Source: Streptomyces sp. TRM64462
GTDB taxonomy: Bacteria; Actinomycetota; Actinomycetes; Streptomycetales; Streptomycetaceae
NCBI RefSeq assembly: GCF_013362995.1
Contig: NZ_JABWDV010000394.1
Span: 62,001-126,000, forward strand
Length of the DNA: 64,000 bases
Direction of reading: 5' to 3'
Shown here: positions 8,307 through 16,348 of the stretch, piece after piece
Layout of the letters: the number at the start of each line of letters is the position of its first letter
Position numbering within the stretch: the stretch's first letter is position 1
The notes under the pieces: model-generated
The model's input: only the letters and a program-made list of their open reading frames with translations
Told to the model about the DNA's origin: nothing
Database searches by the model: none
Program-made: the position numbers and the translations under genes

Positions 8307-11045
8307 CTAGCCTCCCACGCCGCCCCACCAGCCTCCGCCGCCACCGTTGCCGTTGCCGTTGCCGCCGGTGGTGCTGGTCGGCGTCGACGTGGTGTCGCCG
8401 CCGCCTTCGGTGGTCGTTCCGCCCTCCGTGACCCCGCCGTCGGTGGTACCTCCGGAGTCGGTCGTGCCCTCCGTGTCGCCGCCTCCGCCGCCGTTCTGGC
8501 CGCCGCTGTCCGTGGCGCAGTCCCAGTCGAGGGGGCCGCAGGTCTTGCCCGGCTTGGGGTCCTTGGACTCCTCGTCCTTGTCCTTGTCCTTCGTCTCGGA
8601 CGCGCTCGGGGACGGGCTCGTCGACTCCGTCGGGCTCTCCGACACCGTCTCGGTCGGCGTCGGCTCGGGGCTCTTCGCGCCACCGCCGTACACCGGCTCG
8701 GCGTCCAGGGGCTCCGGCTCGGGGAACTTCTTCACCGGCTGTCCCTTGAGCGCCGTGGACATGTACGACTGCCAGATGGACGACGGGAACGACGAACCGT
8801 GGATCTTCTGGCGGCCACCCGTGCCGAACATCTCCAGGAACTTCCGGTTCTTGTTCGACGCGTCGTCGTCGAGGCGGTACATGTCGATCGCCGTCGAGAG
8901 CTGCGGGGTGTACCCGACGAACCAGGCCGACTTGTTGCCGTCCGTCGTACCCGTCTTGCCGGCGACCGGACGGCCCGGGATCCGAGCGTTCTTTCCGGTG
9001 CCCTTCTCGACGACGTCCACGAGGACGTCGGTGATGTTGCTGGAGACGGCGCTGGAGAAGGCGCGCTTCGCCTTGACCTCGTGCTTGAAAACGACGTCCC
9101 CACCCTTCTTGACCTCGGTGACGGAGTACGGGTCGCGCTGCTCGCCGTTGGCGGCGAAGGTGCTGTAGGCGCTCGCCATGCGGATGGCGCTGGGGTCGGA
9201 GATACCGATCGAGAACGACGGCACTTCGCCCGGCGCGAGGCTGCTCTCCAGGAGACCGGCTTCGATGGCCGTCTCGCGGACCTTGTCGATGCCGATGTCC
9301 ATGCCGAGCTGCACGAACGGCGAGTTGGCGGAATGGATCATCGCTTCACGGAGGTTGATGTCCTTGTAGTTCTCGTCACCGTCGTTGACCTGCAGCCACT
9401 CCTTGCCCTCCTCGTTCTGCCAGACGGTGCCGTCGTAGTTCTTGATCTTCAGCTTGTTCTTGCCGCTGTAGATCGCGGTGTCCGGGTCGATGCGGGTGCG
9501 GTCCTCCAGCTCTTGGACCTTGCCCTTGTTCGGATCCCGGACGCCGATCTCCATGCCCGCCGCGAGGACGAACGGTTTGAAGGTCGAGCCGACCTGGGCG
9601 CCGGTCTGGTCCGCGTTGTTGGTGAAGTGCTTGGTCGCGTCGGTGCCGCCGTAGACGGCGACGATGGCCCCGGTCGTCGGATCGACCGAGGCGCCGCCGA
9701 ACTGGACATGCGTGTCCGTCTCGGGCCGCTTCTTGGGGTCGATGTGCTCTTCGTAGACCTTCTTCACCGACTGTTCGAGCGCGTCGACCTTGGGCTTCTC
9801 GAAAGTCGTGTAGATCTCGTAGCCGCCGTGGGAGAGCATCTCAGCCGTGATGCCCTGGTCGTTGTTGTTGATGAAGTAGGCCTTGGCCAGGTCCACCAGG
9901 TAGCCGATCTGTCCGCCGAGCTGGGCCTGCTTCTTCGGCGGGTCGGGCATCGGGAAGGTCTTGGTGGCGTTGGCGTACTCGGCGTCGGTGAGGTGGCCGT
10001 CGTTCCGCATCTCGCCGAGGATCCACTTCCAGCGCTTGATCGCCCGCTCTGTGTTGTCCTTGGCGTTGGCGCCGGGATCGATCTCCGGAGCGCCGGCCGG
10101 GTCGTAGTAGGTGGCGCCCTTCAGCAGCGAGGCGAGGAACGCGCACTCGCTGGCGCTGAGGTTCTTGGCCTCCTTGCCGTAATACGTCCGCGCTGCTGCC
10201 TGAATCCCGTAGGCACCCCGCCCGAAGTACGAGGTGTTCAGATAGCCGGCCATGATCTCGTCTTTGGTGAGCTCGTTGTTCACCTTGATGGAGATGAAGA
10301 GCTCCTGGACCTTCCGGTCCAGCGTCTGGGCCTGGTTGTTCAGACGGTTGTTCTTGACGTACTGCTGGGTGATGGTGGAGCCGCCCTGGGTCTGTCCGCC
10401 CGTGGCCATCTTGAACACGGCGCGGGCGATGCCCATGGGGTCGATACCCGCGTCGTCGCGGAAGGTCTTGTTCTCCGCCGAGATCACCGCGTTCTGCATG
10501 TCCAGCGGGATGTCGCCGATGCCGATGATCTGGCGGTTCACCTCACCACCGGTCGCGGCCATCTGCGTCTTGTCGGCCCAGTAGTAGACGTTGTTCTGCG
10601 CCGTCGCGGCCTTGTCCGGCTCCGGCAGTCCCACCGTGGCGTACGCGTACGTCGCCGCGCCCATCAGGCCGCCCATGAACGCGAGGAACAGCCCGGTGAT
10701 GAGCTTCCAGGACGGCACCCAGCGGCGCCAGCCGTACTTGTCGTAACGCGGGTAGTCGATCAGCCGCTTCTTGCCGGGCCCGGCCGCGCGGCCACCGCCC
10801 CCGCGCCCACCTGCTGCGCGGCCGCCGCCACCGTGCCCGCGGCCACGGCCGCCACGCTGGGCGGCCCGCCGAGCCTCGGCCCGACCGCCGTAAGCAGGGG
10901 TCTCGCCGTACTGTTCGGAAGGGGACCCTGTACTGACATCACGCGCCCGGGCCGACCTGCGGCCGGAAGGCTGCTGTGCAGCTCGCCGGGCCGCGGCACG
11001 GCCGCCACCCTGCGGCTGCGGCGGTTTGCGACGGTGCTCGCTCAT
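8307..11045 (-). CDS. Class A penicillin-binding protein (transglycosylase/transpeptidase)
   Basis: A 912-residue bifunctional PBP that polymerises glycan strands and crosslinks stem peptides outside the membrane. The cytosolic N-terminus is very Arg/Gly-rich (about residues 1-100), followed by a membrane anchor at about 115-140. The GT51 domain starts near 185, with the catalytic Glu in AENKTFRDDAG. The transpeptidase domain carries STFK near 485, SANS near 575 and KTGT near 695 (GKTGTTDGNKSAWFVG). The C-terminal 130 residues are a Ser/Thr/Pro/Gly tail. ATG 11045 is preceded by GAGGAG at good spacing. The upstream region is shared with divergent padR. Confidence 0.92.
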   Translation of the reverse strand: MSEHRRKPPQPQGGGRAAARRAAQQPSGRRSARARDVSTGSPSEQYGETPAYGGRAEARRAAQRGGRGRGHGGGGRAAGGRGGGGRAAGPGKKRLIDYPRYDKYGWRRWVPSWKLITGLFLAFMGGLMGAATYAYATVGLPEPDKAATAQNNVYYWADKTQMAATGGEVNRQIIGIGDIPLDMQNAVISAENKTFRDDAGIDPMGIARAVFKMATGGQTQGGSTITQQYVKNNRLNNQAQTLDRKVQELFISIKVNNELTKDEIMAGYLNTSYFGRGAYGIQAAARTYYGKEAKNLSASECAFLASLLKGATYYDPAGAPEIDPGANAKDNTERAIKRWKWILGEMRNDGHLTDAEYANATKTFPMPDPPKKQAQLGGQIGYLVDLAKAYFINNNDQGITAEMLSHGGYEIYTTFEKPKVDALEQSVKKVYEEHIDPKKRPETDTHVQFGGASVDPTTGAIVAVYGGTDATKHFTNNADQTGAQVGSTFKPFVLAAGMEIGVRDPNKGKVQELEDRTRIDPDTAIYSGKNKLKIKNYDGTVWQNEEGKEWLQVNDGDENYKDINLREAMIHSANSPFVQLGMDIGIDKVRETAIEAGLLESSLAPGEVPSFSIGISDPSAIRMASAYSTFAANGEQRDPYSVTEVKKGGDVVFKHEVKAKRAFSSAVSSNITDVLVDVVEKGTGKNARIPGRPVAGKTGTTDGNKSAWFVGYTPQLSTAIDMYRLDDDASNKNRKFLEMFGTGGRQKIHGSSFPSSIWQSYMSTALKGQPVKKFPEPEPLDAEPVYGGGAKSPEPTPTETVSESPTESTSPSPSASETKDKDKDEESKDPKPGKTCGPLDWDCATDSGGQNGGGGGDTEGTTDSGGTTDGGVTEGGTTTEGGGDTTSTPTSTTGGNGNGNGGGGGWWGGVGG

Positions 11046-11404
11046 CGAACGACTACTCCTCGGGCAGGCGAGTACGCCTGGAAGCGGCAGCTGAGTTCCG
11101 GTCCCCCCGAAATGGCTCGGACAAGCCCACCGGGCTCGTCCGCCATGCACCCACGACGAGGACGTCCCCCGACGTCACATGGTTCCCGGTGGTGTGCATG
11201 CCGCACAGACTACGCACGGCCAAAACCTCCCTTGAGCCGAAGTTCACCCCAAATCCGGCAACTCGCTTACTGCGAATTGAGGATGTGACGCCGTTCACGA
11301 CCGCCCCACTTGTCGGCACCGGACCGCCGTTCTATCGTCGGGATGTATCGAGCCGATACATCAGGACGGCATAACGAGCGGCGGCACGGAGGAGGAAGCA
11401 GCTC
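11046..11404. promoter_or_regulatory. Divergent intergenic region between PBP and padR
   Basis: 359 bases without a gene. The padR-proximal end holds a promoter and a perfect inverted repeat (separate entry). The PBP promoter must lie in the remainder, but I cannot place it. Confidence 0.6.
11310..11362 (+). promoter_or_regulatory. padR promoter with PadR-type operator
   Basis: A candidate promoter TTGTCG (11310-11315), 17-bp spacer, TATCGT (11333-11338). Directly downstream lies a perfect 21-bp inverted repeat, GATGTATCG-AGC-CGATACATC at 11342-11362, where the transcription start should be. PadR proteins bind ATGTAT/ATACAT-type palindromes, so autoregulation of padR, and perhaps read-through control of the downstream inositol-1-phosphate synthase, is a reasonable inference. 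Confidence 0.75.
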
Positions 11405-12106
11405 ATGAGCAGGCGCTCCGGCATCCTCGAGTTCGCCGTCCTGGGTCTGCTCCGGGAAGCTCCGATGCACGGGTACGAGCTGCGCAAGCGGCTCAACACG
11501 TCGCTGGGCATCTTCCGCGCCTTCAGCTACGGCACGCTCTACCCCTGCCTCAAGACGCTGGTCGCCAACGGCTGGCTGATCGAGGAGCCGGGCAGCGCCC
11601 CGGAGGACGCCCTCGCCGCTTCCCTCTCGGGACGACGCGCGAAGATCGTCTACCGGTTGACCGCGGAAGGTAAGGAGCACTTCGAGGAACTCCTGTCCCA
11701 CTCGGGTCCGGACTCCTGGGAGGACGAGCACTTCGCGGCTCGCTTCGCCTTCTTCGGCCAGACGGAGCGCGAGGTGCGGATGCGGGTCCTGGAAGGCCGC
11801 CGCAGCCGCCTCGAGGAGCGCCTGGAGAAGATGCGCGCCTCGCTCGCCCGTACGCGGGAGCGCCTGGACGACTACACGCTCGAACTGCAGCGCCACGGCA
11901 TGGAGTCCGTGGAGCGTGAGGTGCGCTGGCTGAACGAGCTCATCGAGAGCGAGCGGGCCGGGCGGGATCAGCGACGGTCCGGCTCGGACGGCGCGGCCAC
12001 CTCCGACGGGCCCGCCGGGCGGAACAGCACATCTGGAGAGACGGGCGGCCTGCCCCGGCACGGGGGCAGTACCCGGCCGGATCCGTCCGACGACACCACC
12101 AAGTGA
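11405..12106 (+). CDS. PadR family transcriptional regulator
   Basis: A 233-residue PadR regulator. The N-terminal winged helix is unmistakable: SGILEFAVLGLLREAPMHGY, ELRKRLN, YGTLYPCLKTLVANGWL and KIVYRLTAEGKEHFEEL. A long C-terminal coiled-coil dimerisation helix (about 135-185, LEERLEKMRASLARTRERL) and a disordered Gly/Ser/Thr tail follow. The start is ATG 11405, after GGAGGAGG. It precedes inositol-1-phosphate synthase by 51 bases, an arrangement conserved in Streptomyces. Confidence 0.93.
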   Translation: MSRRSGILEFAVLGLLREAPMHGYELRKRLNTSLGIFRAFSYGTLYPCLKTLVANGWLIEEPGSAPEDALAASLSGRRAKIVYRLTAEGKEHFEELLSHSGPDSWEDEHFAARFAFFGQTEREVRMRVLEGRRSRLEERLEKMRASLARTRERLDDYTLELQRHGMESVEREVRWLNELIESERAGRDQRRSGSDGAATSDGPAGRNSTSGETGGLPRHGGSTRPDPSDDTTK

Positions 12107-12157
12107 GTCCCTGCGCACCCGCAGGGACTTGTCGAGAACAAACAGGGAGCAACCGGA

Positions 12158-13240
12158 ATGGGTTCGGTTCGCGTAGCCATCGTCGGCGTGGGCAACTGCG
12201 CCGCCTCGCTGGTGCAGGGCGTCGAGTACTACAAGGACGCCGACCCGGCGAGCAAGGTGCCGGGACTGATGCACGTCCAGTTCGGCGACTACCACGTGCG
12301 GGACGTCGAGTTCGTCGCCGCCTTCGACGTGGACGCGAAGAAGGTGGGTCTCGACCTCGCCGACGCCATCGGCGCCAGCGAGAACAACACCATCAAGATC
12401 TGCGATGTGCCGAGCACCGGTGTGAAGGTCCAGCGCGGCCACACCCTCGACGGTCTGGGCAAGTACTACCGCCAGACCATCGAGGAGTCCGCCGAGGCGC
12501 CGGTCGACGTCGTCCAGGTCCTCAAGGACAAGCAGGTCGACGTCCTGGTCTGTTACCTGCCCGTCGGCTCCGAGGACGCGGCGAAGTTCTACGCCCAGTG
12601 CGCCATCGACGCCAAGGTCGCGTTCGTCAACGCCCTCCCGGTCTTCATCGCCGGCACCAAGGAGTGGGCCGACAAGTTCACCGAGGCGGGCGTCCCGATC
12701 GTCGGCGACGACATCAAGTCGCAGGTCGGCGCCACCATCACGCACCGCGTCATGGCGAAGCTGTTCGAGGACCGGGGCGTCATCCTGGACCGCACGATGC
12801 AGCTGAACGTCGGCGGCAACATGGACTTCAAGAACATGCTCGAGCGCGAGCGCCTGGAGTCCAAGAAGATCTCCAAGACGCAGGCCGTCACCTCCCAGAT
12901 CCCCGACCGCGACCTGGGCGAGAACAACGTCCACATCGGCCCGTCCGACTACGTGGCCTGGCTCGACGACCGCAAGTGGGCGTACGTGCGCCTGGAGGGC
13001 CGGGCCTTCGGTGACGTCCCGCTGAACCTCGAGTACAAGCTCGAGGTGTGGGACTCCCCGAACTCCGCGGGCGTCATCATCGACGCGCTGCGCGCCGCGA
13101 AGATCGCCAAGGACCGGGGCATCGGCGGCCCGATCCTCTCCGCGTCCTCGTACTTCATGAAGTCCCCGCCGGTTCAGTACTTCGACGACGAGGCCCGCAC
13201 GAGCGTCGAGAAGTTCATCAAGGGCGAGGTCGAGCGCTAA
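12158..13240 (+). CDS. ino1: Inositol-3-phosphate (1L-myo-inositol-1-phosphate) synthase
   Basis: A 360-residue actinobacterial Ino1. It converts glucose-6-phosphate to myo-inositol-1-phosphate with enzyme-bound NAD, feeding phosphatidylinositol and mycothiol synthesis. The Rossmann GVGNCAAS is at residues 8-15. The [19 protein letters not shown] stretch and the central [21 protein letters not shown] and [12 protein letters not shown] motifs match the family, as does the conserved C-terminal [20 protein letters not shown]. It is probably co-transcribed with padR and ends at a good terminator hairpin. Confidence 0.96.
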   Translation: MGSVRVAIVGVGNCAASLVQGVEYYKDADPASKVPGLMHVQFGDYHVRDVEFVAAFDVDAKKVGLDLADAIGASENNTIKICDVPSTGVKVQRGHTLDGLGKYYRQTIEESAEAPVDVVQVLKDKQVDVLVCYLPVGSEDAAKFYAQCAIDAKVAFVNALPVFIAGTKEWADKFTEAGVPIVGDDIKSQVGATITHRVMAKLFEDRGVILDRTMQLNVGGNMDFKNMLERERLESKKISKTQAVTSQIPDRDLGENNVHIGPSDYVAWLDDRKWAYVRLEGRAFGDVPLNLEYKLEVWDSPNSAGVIIDALRAAKIAKDRGIGGPILSASSYFMKSPPVQYFDDEARTSVEKFIKGEVER

Positions 13241-13275
13241 GCACCGGTCAAGAGCGCCCCGCTCTCGCGGCGTTG

Positions 13276-13304
13276 AGGTCCCCGTGGCGCAAGCCCGGGG
13301 ACCT
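13276..13304 (+). terminator. Terminator after ino1
   Basis: Stem AGGTCCCCG / CGGGGACCT around a 11-base loop, 36 bases after the ino1 stop. It also argues against translation of the next gene beginning as far upstream as 13284. Confidence 0.75.
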
Positions 13305-13328
13305 TCGCCGTATGTGACCCTTGCTGTC

Positions 13329-14582
13329 ATGCCCGTCGTACGTGATCTGCGCGTACTCCTGCGCCTGACGAACTTCCGCCGCCTGCTCGCCGTACGACTC
13401 CTCTCCCAGTGCGCCGACGGCGTCTACCAGGTCGCCGTGGCGACCTATGTCGTCTTCTCACCGGAGAGGCAGGCCACCCCCGTCGACATCGCCTCCGCGA
13501 TGGCGGTCCTGCTGTTGCCGTACTCCCTCATCGGGCCCTTCGCCGGGGTGCTGCTCGACCGCTGGCGGCGCCGCCAGGTCCTGCTGTACGGGAATCTGCT
13601 GCGCGCCGTGCTCGCCGCGGGCACCGCGCTCCTGATCCTGTCGTCCGTACCGGCCTGGCTCTTCTACGTCTCCGCGCTGTCCGTGACAGGGGTCAACCGC
13701 TTCGTCCTGGCGGGGCTGTCCGCCGCGCTGCCGCGCGTCGTCGACACCGACCGGCTCGTCATGGCCAACTCGCTCTCGCCGACCGCGGGCACGCTCGCCG
13801 CCACGGCGGGCGGCGGGCTGGCCTTCGCCGTACGGCTGGTCGCCGAAGGCTCCGACGCCCTGGTCGTGCTCCTGGGCGCCGCGATCTACCTGTCCTCCGC
13901 GCTCGCCTCCCTGCGCATGGGGCGCGAGCTGCTCGGCCCGGACCCGGACGTCGCCGTCCCCCGGATCGGCGCCGCCCTCGTCTCGACCGCTCGCGGCCTG
14001 TGGAGCGGGCTGCGGCATCTGGCGGAGCGCCACGCCGCCGCGCAGGCGCTGGCCGCTGTGACCCTGGCCCGGTTCTGCTACGGCGCGCTCACGGTGACCG
14101 TGCTGATGCTCAGCCGCTACGCCTGGACGACCAGCGAATCCGAAGGGCTGGCCCTGCTGGGCCTCGCGGTCGTGGTCTCGGGTGCCGGCTTCTTCACCGC
14201 CGCGGTGATCACCCCGTGGGCAGCCGAGAAGCTCGGGACCGGCGGCTGGATGGCGGTCTGCGCCGGCTCCGCGGCCGTCCTGGAGCCCGCCCTGGGGCTT
14301 CCTTTCTCACCGGTGACCGTCATGATCGCCGCCTATGTCCTCGGGCTCATCACCCAGGCCACGAAGATCTCCACGGACACGGTCGTCCAGAAGTCCGTGG
14401 ACGACGCCTACCGGGGCCGGGTCTTCGCCCTGTACGACATGCTGTTCAACGTCGCGTTCGTCGCGGCCGCCGGCGTGGCCGCGCTGATGCTGCCGCCGGA
14501 CGGCCGCTCCGTGCACCTCATCGTCACCGTCGCGGTGCTGTACGCCCTCTCCGCCACGGCACTGGCCCGGTGGCGCCCCTGA
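13329..14582 (+). CDS. MFS transporter
   Basis: A 417-residue major facilitator protein with about 12 membrane segments. The cytosolic loop 2-3 motif is seen as GVLLDRWRRRQVLLYGNLLRA (residues about 75-95), and a second positively charged central loop as VDDAYRGRVFALYDM near 360. The PSPTAGT-like stretch resembles drug-exporter MFS of the EntS/macrolide-efflux type. ATG 13329 is chosen because the in-frame upstream codon falls inside the ino1 terminator. Its substrate is unknown. Confidence 0.8.
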   Translation: MPVVRDLRVLLRLTNFRRLLAVRLLSQCADGVYQVAVATYVVFSPERQATPVDIASAMAVLLLPYSLIGPFAGVLLDRWRRRQVLLYGNLLRAVLAAGTALLILSSVPAWLFYVSALSVTGVNRFVLAGLSAALPRVVDTDRLVMANSLSPTAGTLAATAGGGLAFAVRLVAEGSDALVVLLGAAIYLSSALASLRMGRELLGPDPDVAVPRIGAALVSTARGLWSGLRHLAERHAAAQALAAVTLARFCYGALTVTVLMLSRYAWTTSESEGLALLGLAVVVSGAGFFTAAVITPWAAEKLGTGGWMAVCAGSAAVLEPALGLPFSPVTVMIAAYVLGLITQATKISTDTVVQKSVDDAYRGRVFALYDMLFNVAFVAAAGVAALMLPPDGRSVHLIVTVAVLYALSATALARWRP

Positions 14583-14588
14583 CAGAAC

Positions 14589-14626
14589 GGGCGGGGCGGT
14601 GTTTCACGTGAAACACCGCCCCGCCC
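14589..14626. terminator. 38-bp perfect palindrome: terminator stem with parS at its centre
   Basis: GGGCGGGGCGGT (14589-14600), the parS core (14601-14614) and ACCGCCCCGCCC (14615-14626) together form one uninterrupted 38-bp palindrome, 6 bases after the MFS stop. In RNA it would fold as a very GC-rich hairpin, a plausible terminator for the MFS gene. In DNA it presents a ParB site. Confidence 0.8.
14601..14614. other. parS site 3
   Basis: Perfect GTTTCACGTGAAAC at the dyad of the longer palindrome described separately. Confidence 0.95.
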
Positions 14627-14656
14627 TCGTGGACGATCCGCTGTCCCCGGTGTCAT

Positions 14657-14670
14657 GTTTCACGTGAAAC
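14657..14670. other. parS site 4
   Basis: Perfect GTTTCACGTGAAAC in the gap between the MFS gene and cca, 56 bp from site 3. Confidence 0.95.
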
Positions 14671-14697
14671 ATGAGGCGTCGCGGGCTCGGTCCGGTC

Positions 14698-16164
14698 TCA
14701 GCTCTGAGCCGCCCACCACTCCTTGAGCGCGGCCACCGCCGCGTCGTGCTCCATCGGGCCGTTCTCCAGCCTCAGCTCCAGCAGGAACTTGTAGGCACGG
14801 CCGACGTCGGGTCCGGGACGGATCCCGAGGACTTCCTGGATCTGGTTGCCGTCGAGGTCGGGGCGGATCGCGTCCAGCTCCTCCTGCTCCTGGAGCTGCG
14901 CGATACGGGCCTCCAGGCCGTCGTAGGCGCGGGACAGCGCACCGGCCTTGCGCTTGTTGCGCGTCGTGCAGTCGGAGCGCGTCAGCTTGTGGAGCCGGGT
15001 CAGCAGAGGTCCGGCGTCCCGCACATAGCGGCGCACGGCGGAGTCGGTCCATTCACCGGCGCCGTAGCCGTGGAAGCGAAGATGGAGCTCCACCAGCCGC
15101 GACACGTCCTTGACCAGGTCGTTCGAGTACTTGAGCGCGGTCATGCGCCTCTTGGTCATCTTCGCCCCGACCACCTCATGGTGGTGGAAGGACACCCGGC
15201 CGTCCGGTTCGAAGCGCCGGGTCCGGGGCTTGCCGATGTCGTGCAGGAGCGCCGCCAGACGGAGCACCAGGTCGGGCCCGTCCTCCTCCAGGTCGATCGC
15301 CTGCTCCAGCACGGTCAGCGAGTGCTCGTAGACGTCCTTGTGCCGGTGGTGCTCATCGCTCTCCAGGCGCAGCGCGGGCAGCTCTGGCAGCACCCGGTCC
15401 GCGAGGCCGGTGTCCACCAGGAGCGCCAGGCCCTTGCGCGGGTGCGCGGAGAGCAGCAGCTTGTTCAGCTCGTCCCGCACACGCTCGGCGGAGACGATGT
15501 CGAGCCGGGCGGCCATCTCGTTCATCGCCGAGACGACCTCGGGAGCCACCTCGAAGTCGAGCTGCGCGGCGAAGCGGGCCGCGCGCATCATCCGGAGCGG
15601 GTCGTCGGAGAAGGACTCCTGCGGAGTGCCCGGTGTCCGCAGGATCCGCTGCGCGAGATCCTCGAGGCCGCCGTGAGGGTCGACGAACTCCTTCTCGGGC
15701 AGCGCGACCGCCATCGCGTTGACGGTGAAGTCGCGCCGTACGAGGTCCTCCTCGATGGAGTCGCCGTAGGAGACCTCGGGCTTACGGGAGGTGCGGTCGT
15801 ACGCCTCGGAGCGGTACGTCGTGATCTCGATCTGGTAGCGCTGCACAGCGTCTCCGACGCGGGCGTCCTTCTGCGCCCCCACCGTGCCGAACGCGATGCC
15901 GACCTCCCACACCGCATCGGCCCATGGCCGGACGATCTTCAGTACGTCCTCAGGGCGGGCGTCCGTGGTGAAGTCCAGATCGTTGCCGAGCCTGCCGAGC
16001 AGGGCGTCCCTGACCGATCCGCCGACCAGCGCCAGGCGGAAGCCGGCGTCCTGGAAACGGCGGGCGAGATCGTCGGCCACGGGGGACACGCGCAGCAGCT
16101 CACTGACCGCGCGGCGTTGCACCTGGCTCAGGGCAGTCGGGTTGTCTTCATTGGCGTTCGGCAC
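14698..16164 (-). CDS. cca: CCA tRNA nucleotidyltransferase
   Basis: A 488-residue class II nucleotidyltransferase/poly(A) polymerase family protein that adds or repairs tRNA 3'-CCA ends. The polymerase head holds LVGGSVRDALLGR and the metal-binding DLDFTTDARPED (near residues 45-75), then RRDFTVNAMAV and FSDDPLRMMRAARFAAQLDF. The C-terminal half adds an HD domain (LAALLHDIGKPRTRR, HHHEVVGAKM), as is usual in actinobacteria. The start is GTG 16164 (protein MPNANEDNPTALSQVQ). It is divergent from the DUF6049 gene. Confidence 0.95.
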   Translation of the reverse strand: MPNANEDNPTALSQVQRRAVSELLRVSPVADDLARRFQDAGFRLALVGGSVRDALLGRLGNDLDFTTDARPEDVLKIVRPWADAVWEVGIAFGTVGAQKDARVGDAVQRYQIEITTYRSEAYDRTSRKPEVSYGDSIEEDLVRRDFTVNAMAVALPEKEFVDPHGGLEDLAQRILRTPGTPQESFSDDPLRMMRAARFAAQLDFEVAPEVVSAMNEMAARLDIVSAERVRDELNKLLLSAHPRKGLALLVDTGLADRVLPELPALRLESDEHHRHKDVYEHSLTVLEQAIDLEEDGPDLVLRLAALLHDIGKPRTRRFEPDGRVSFHHHEVVGAKMTKRRMTALKYSNDLVKDVSRLVELHLRFHGYGAGEWTDSAVRRYVRDAGPLLTRLHKLTRSDCTTRNKRKAGALSRAYDGLEARIAQLQEQEELDAIRPDLDGNQIQEVLGIRPGPDVGRAYKFLLELRLENGPMEHDAAVAALKEWWAAQS

Positions 16165-16348
16165 AACAGAACAGGGTACGTGGCCCGGACCGGGGCGGCG
16201 TCCTTGATTTTTCGCGGCCTCCGGTACTCTCCCTCGATCTTGTGGAGCGCATCCGCAGCACTTAGGCGCGGCGCGTCTCGTTACCATGCGTGGACGCAGG
16301 AACCGGGCAAGGACCGGCGGCAACAGACGACGAGGGACGGACGAGCGC

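Noticed and set aside
8067..11288. A 1073-codon plus-strand frame opposite the class A PBP
   Set aside because: Composition is that of an antisense GC frame (Val/Leu/Arg/Asp), with no recognisable domain.
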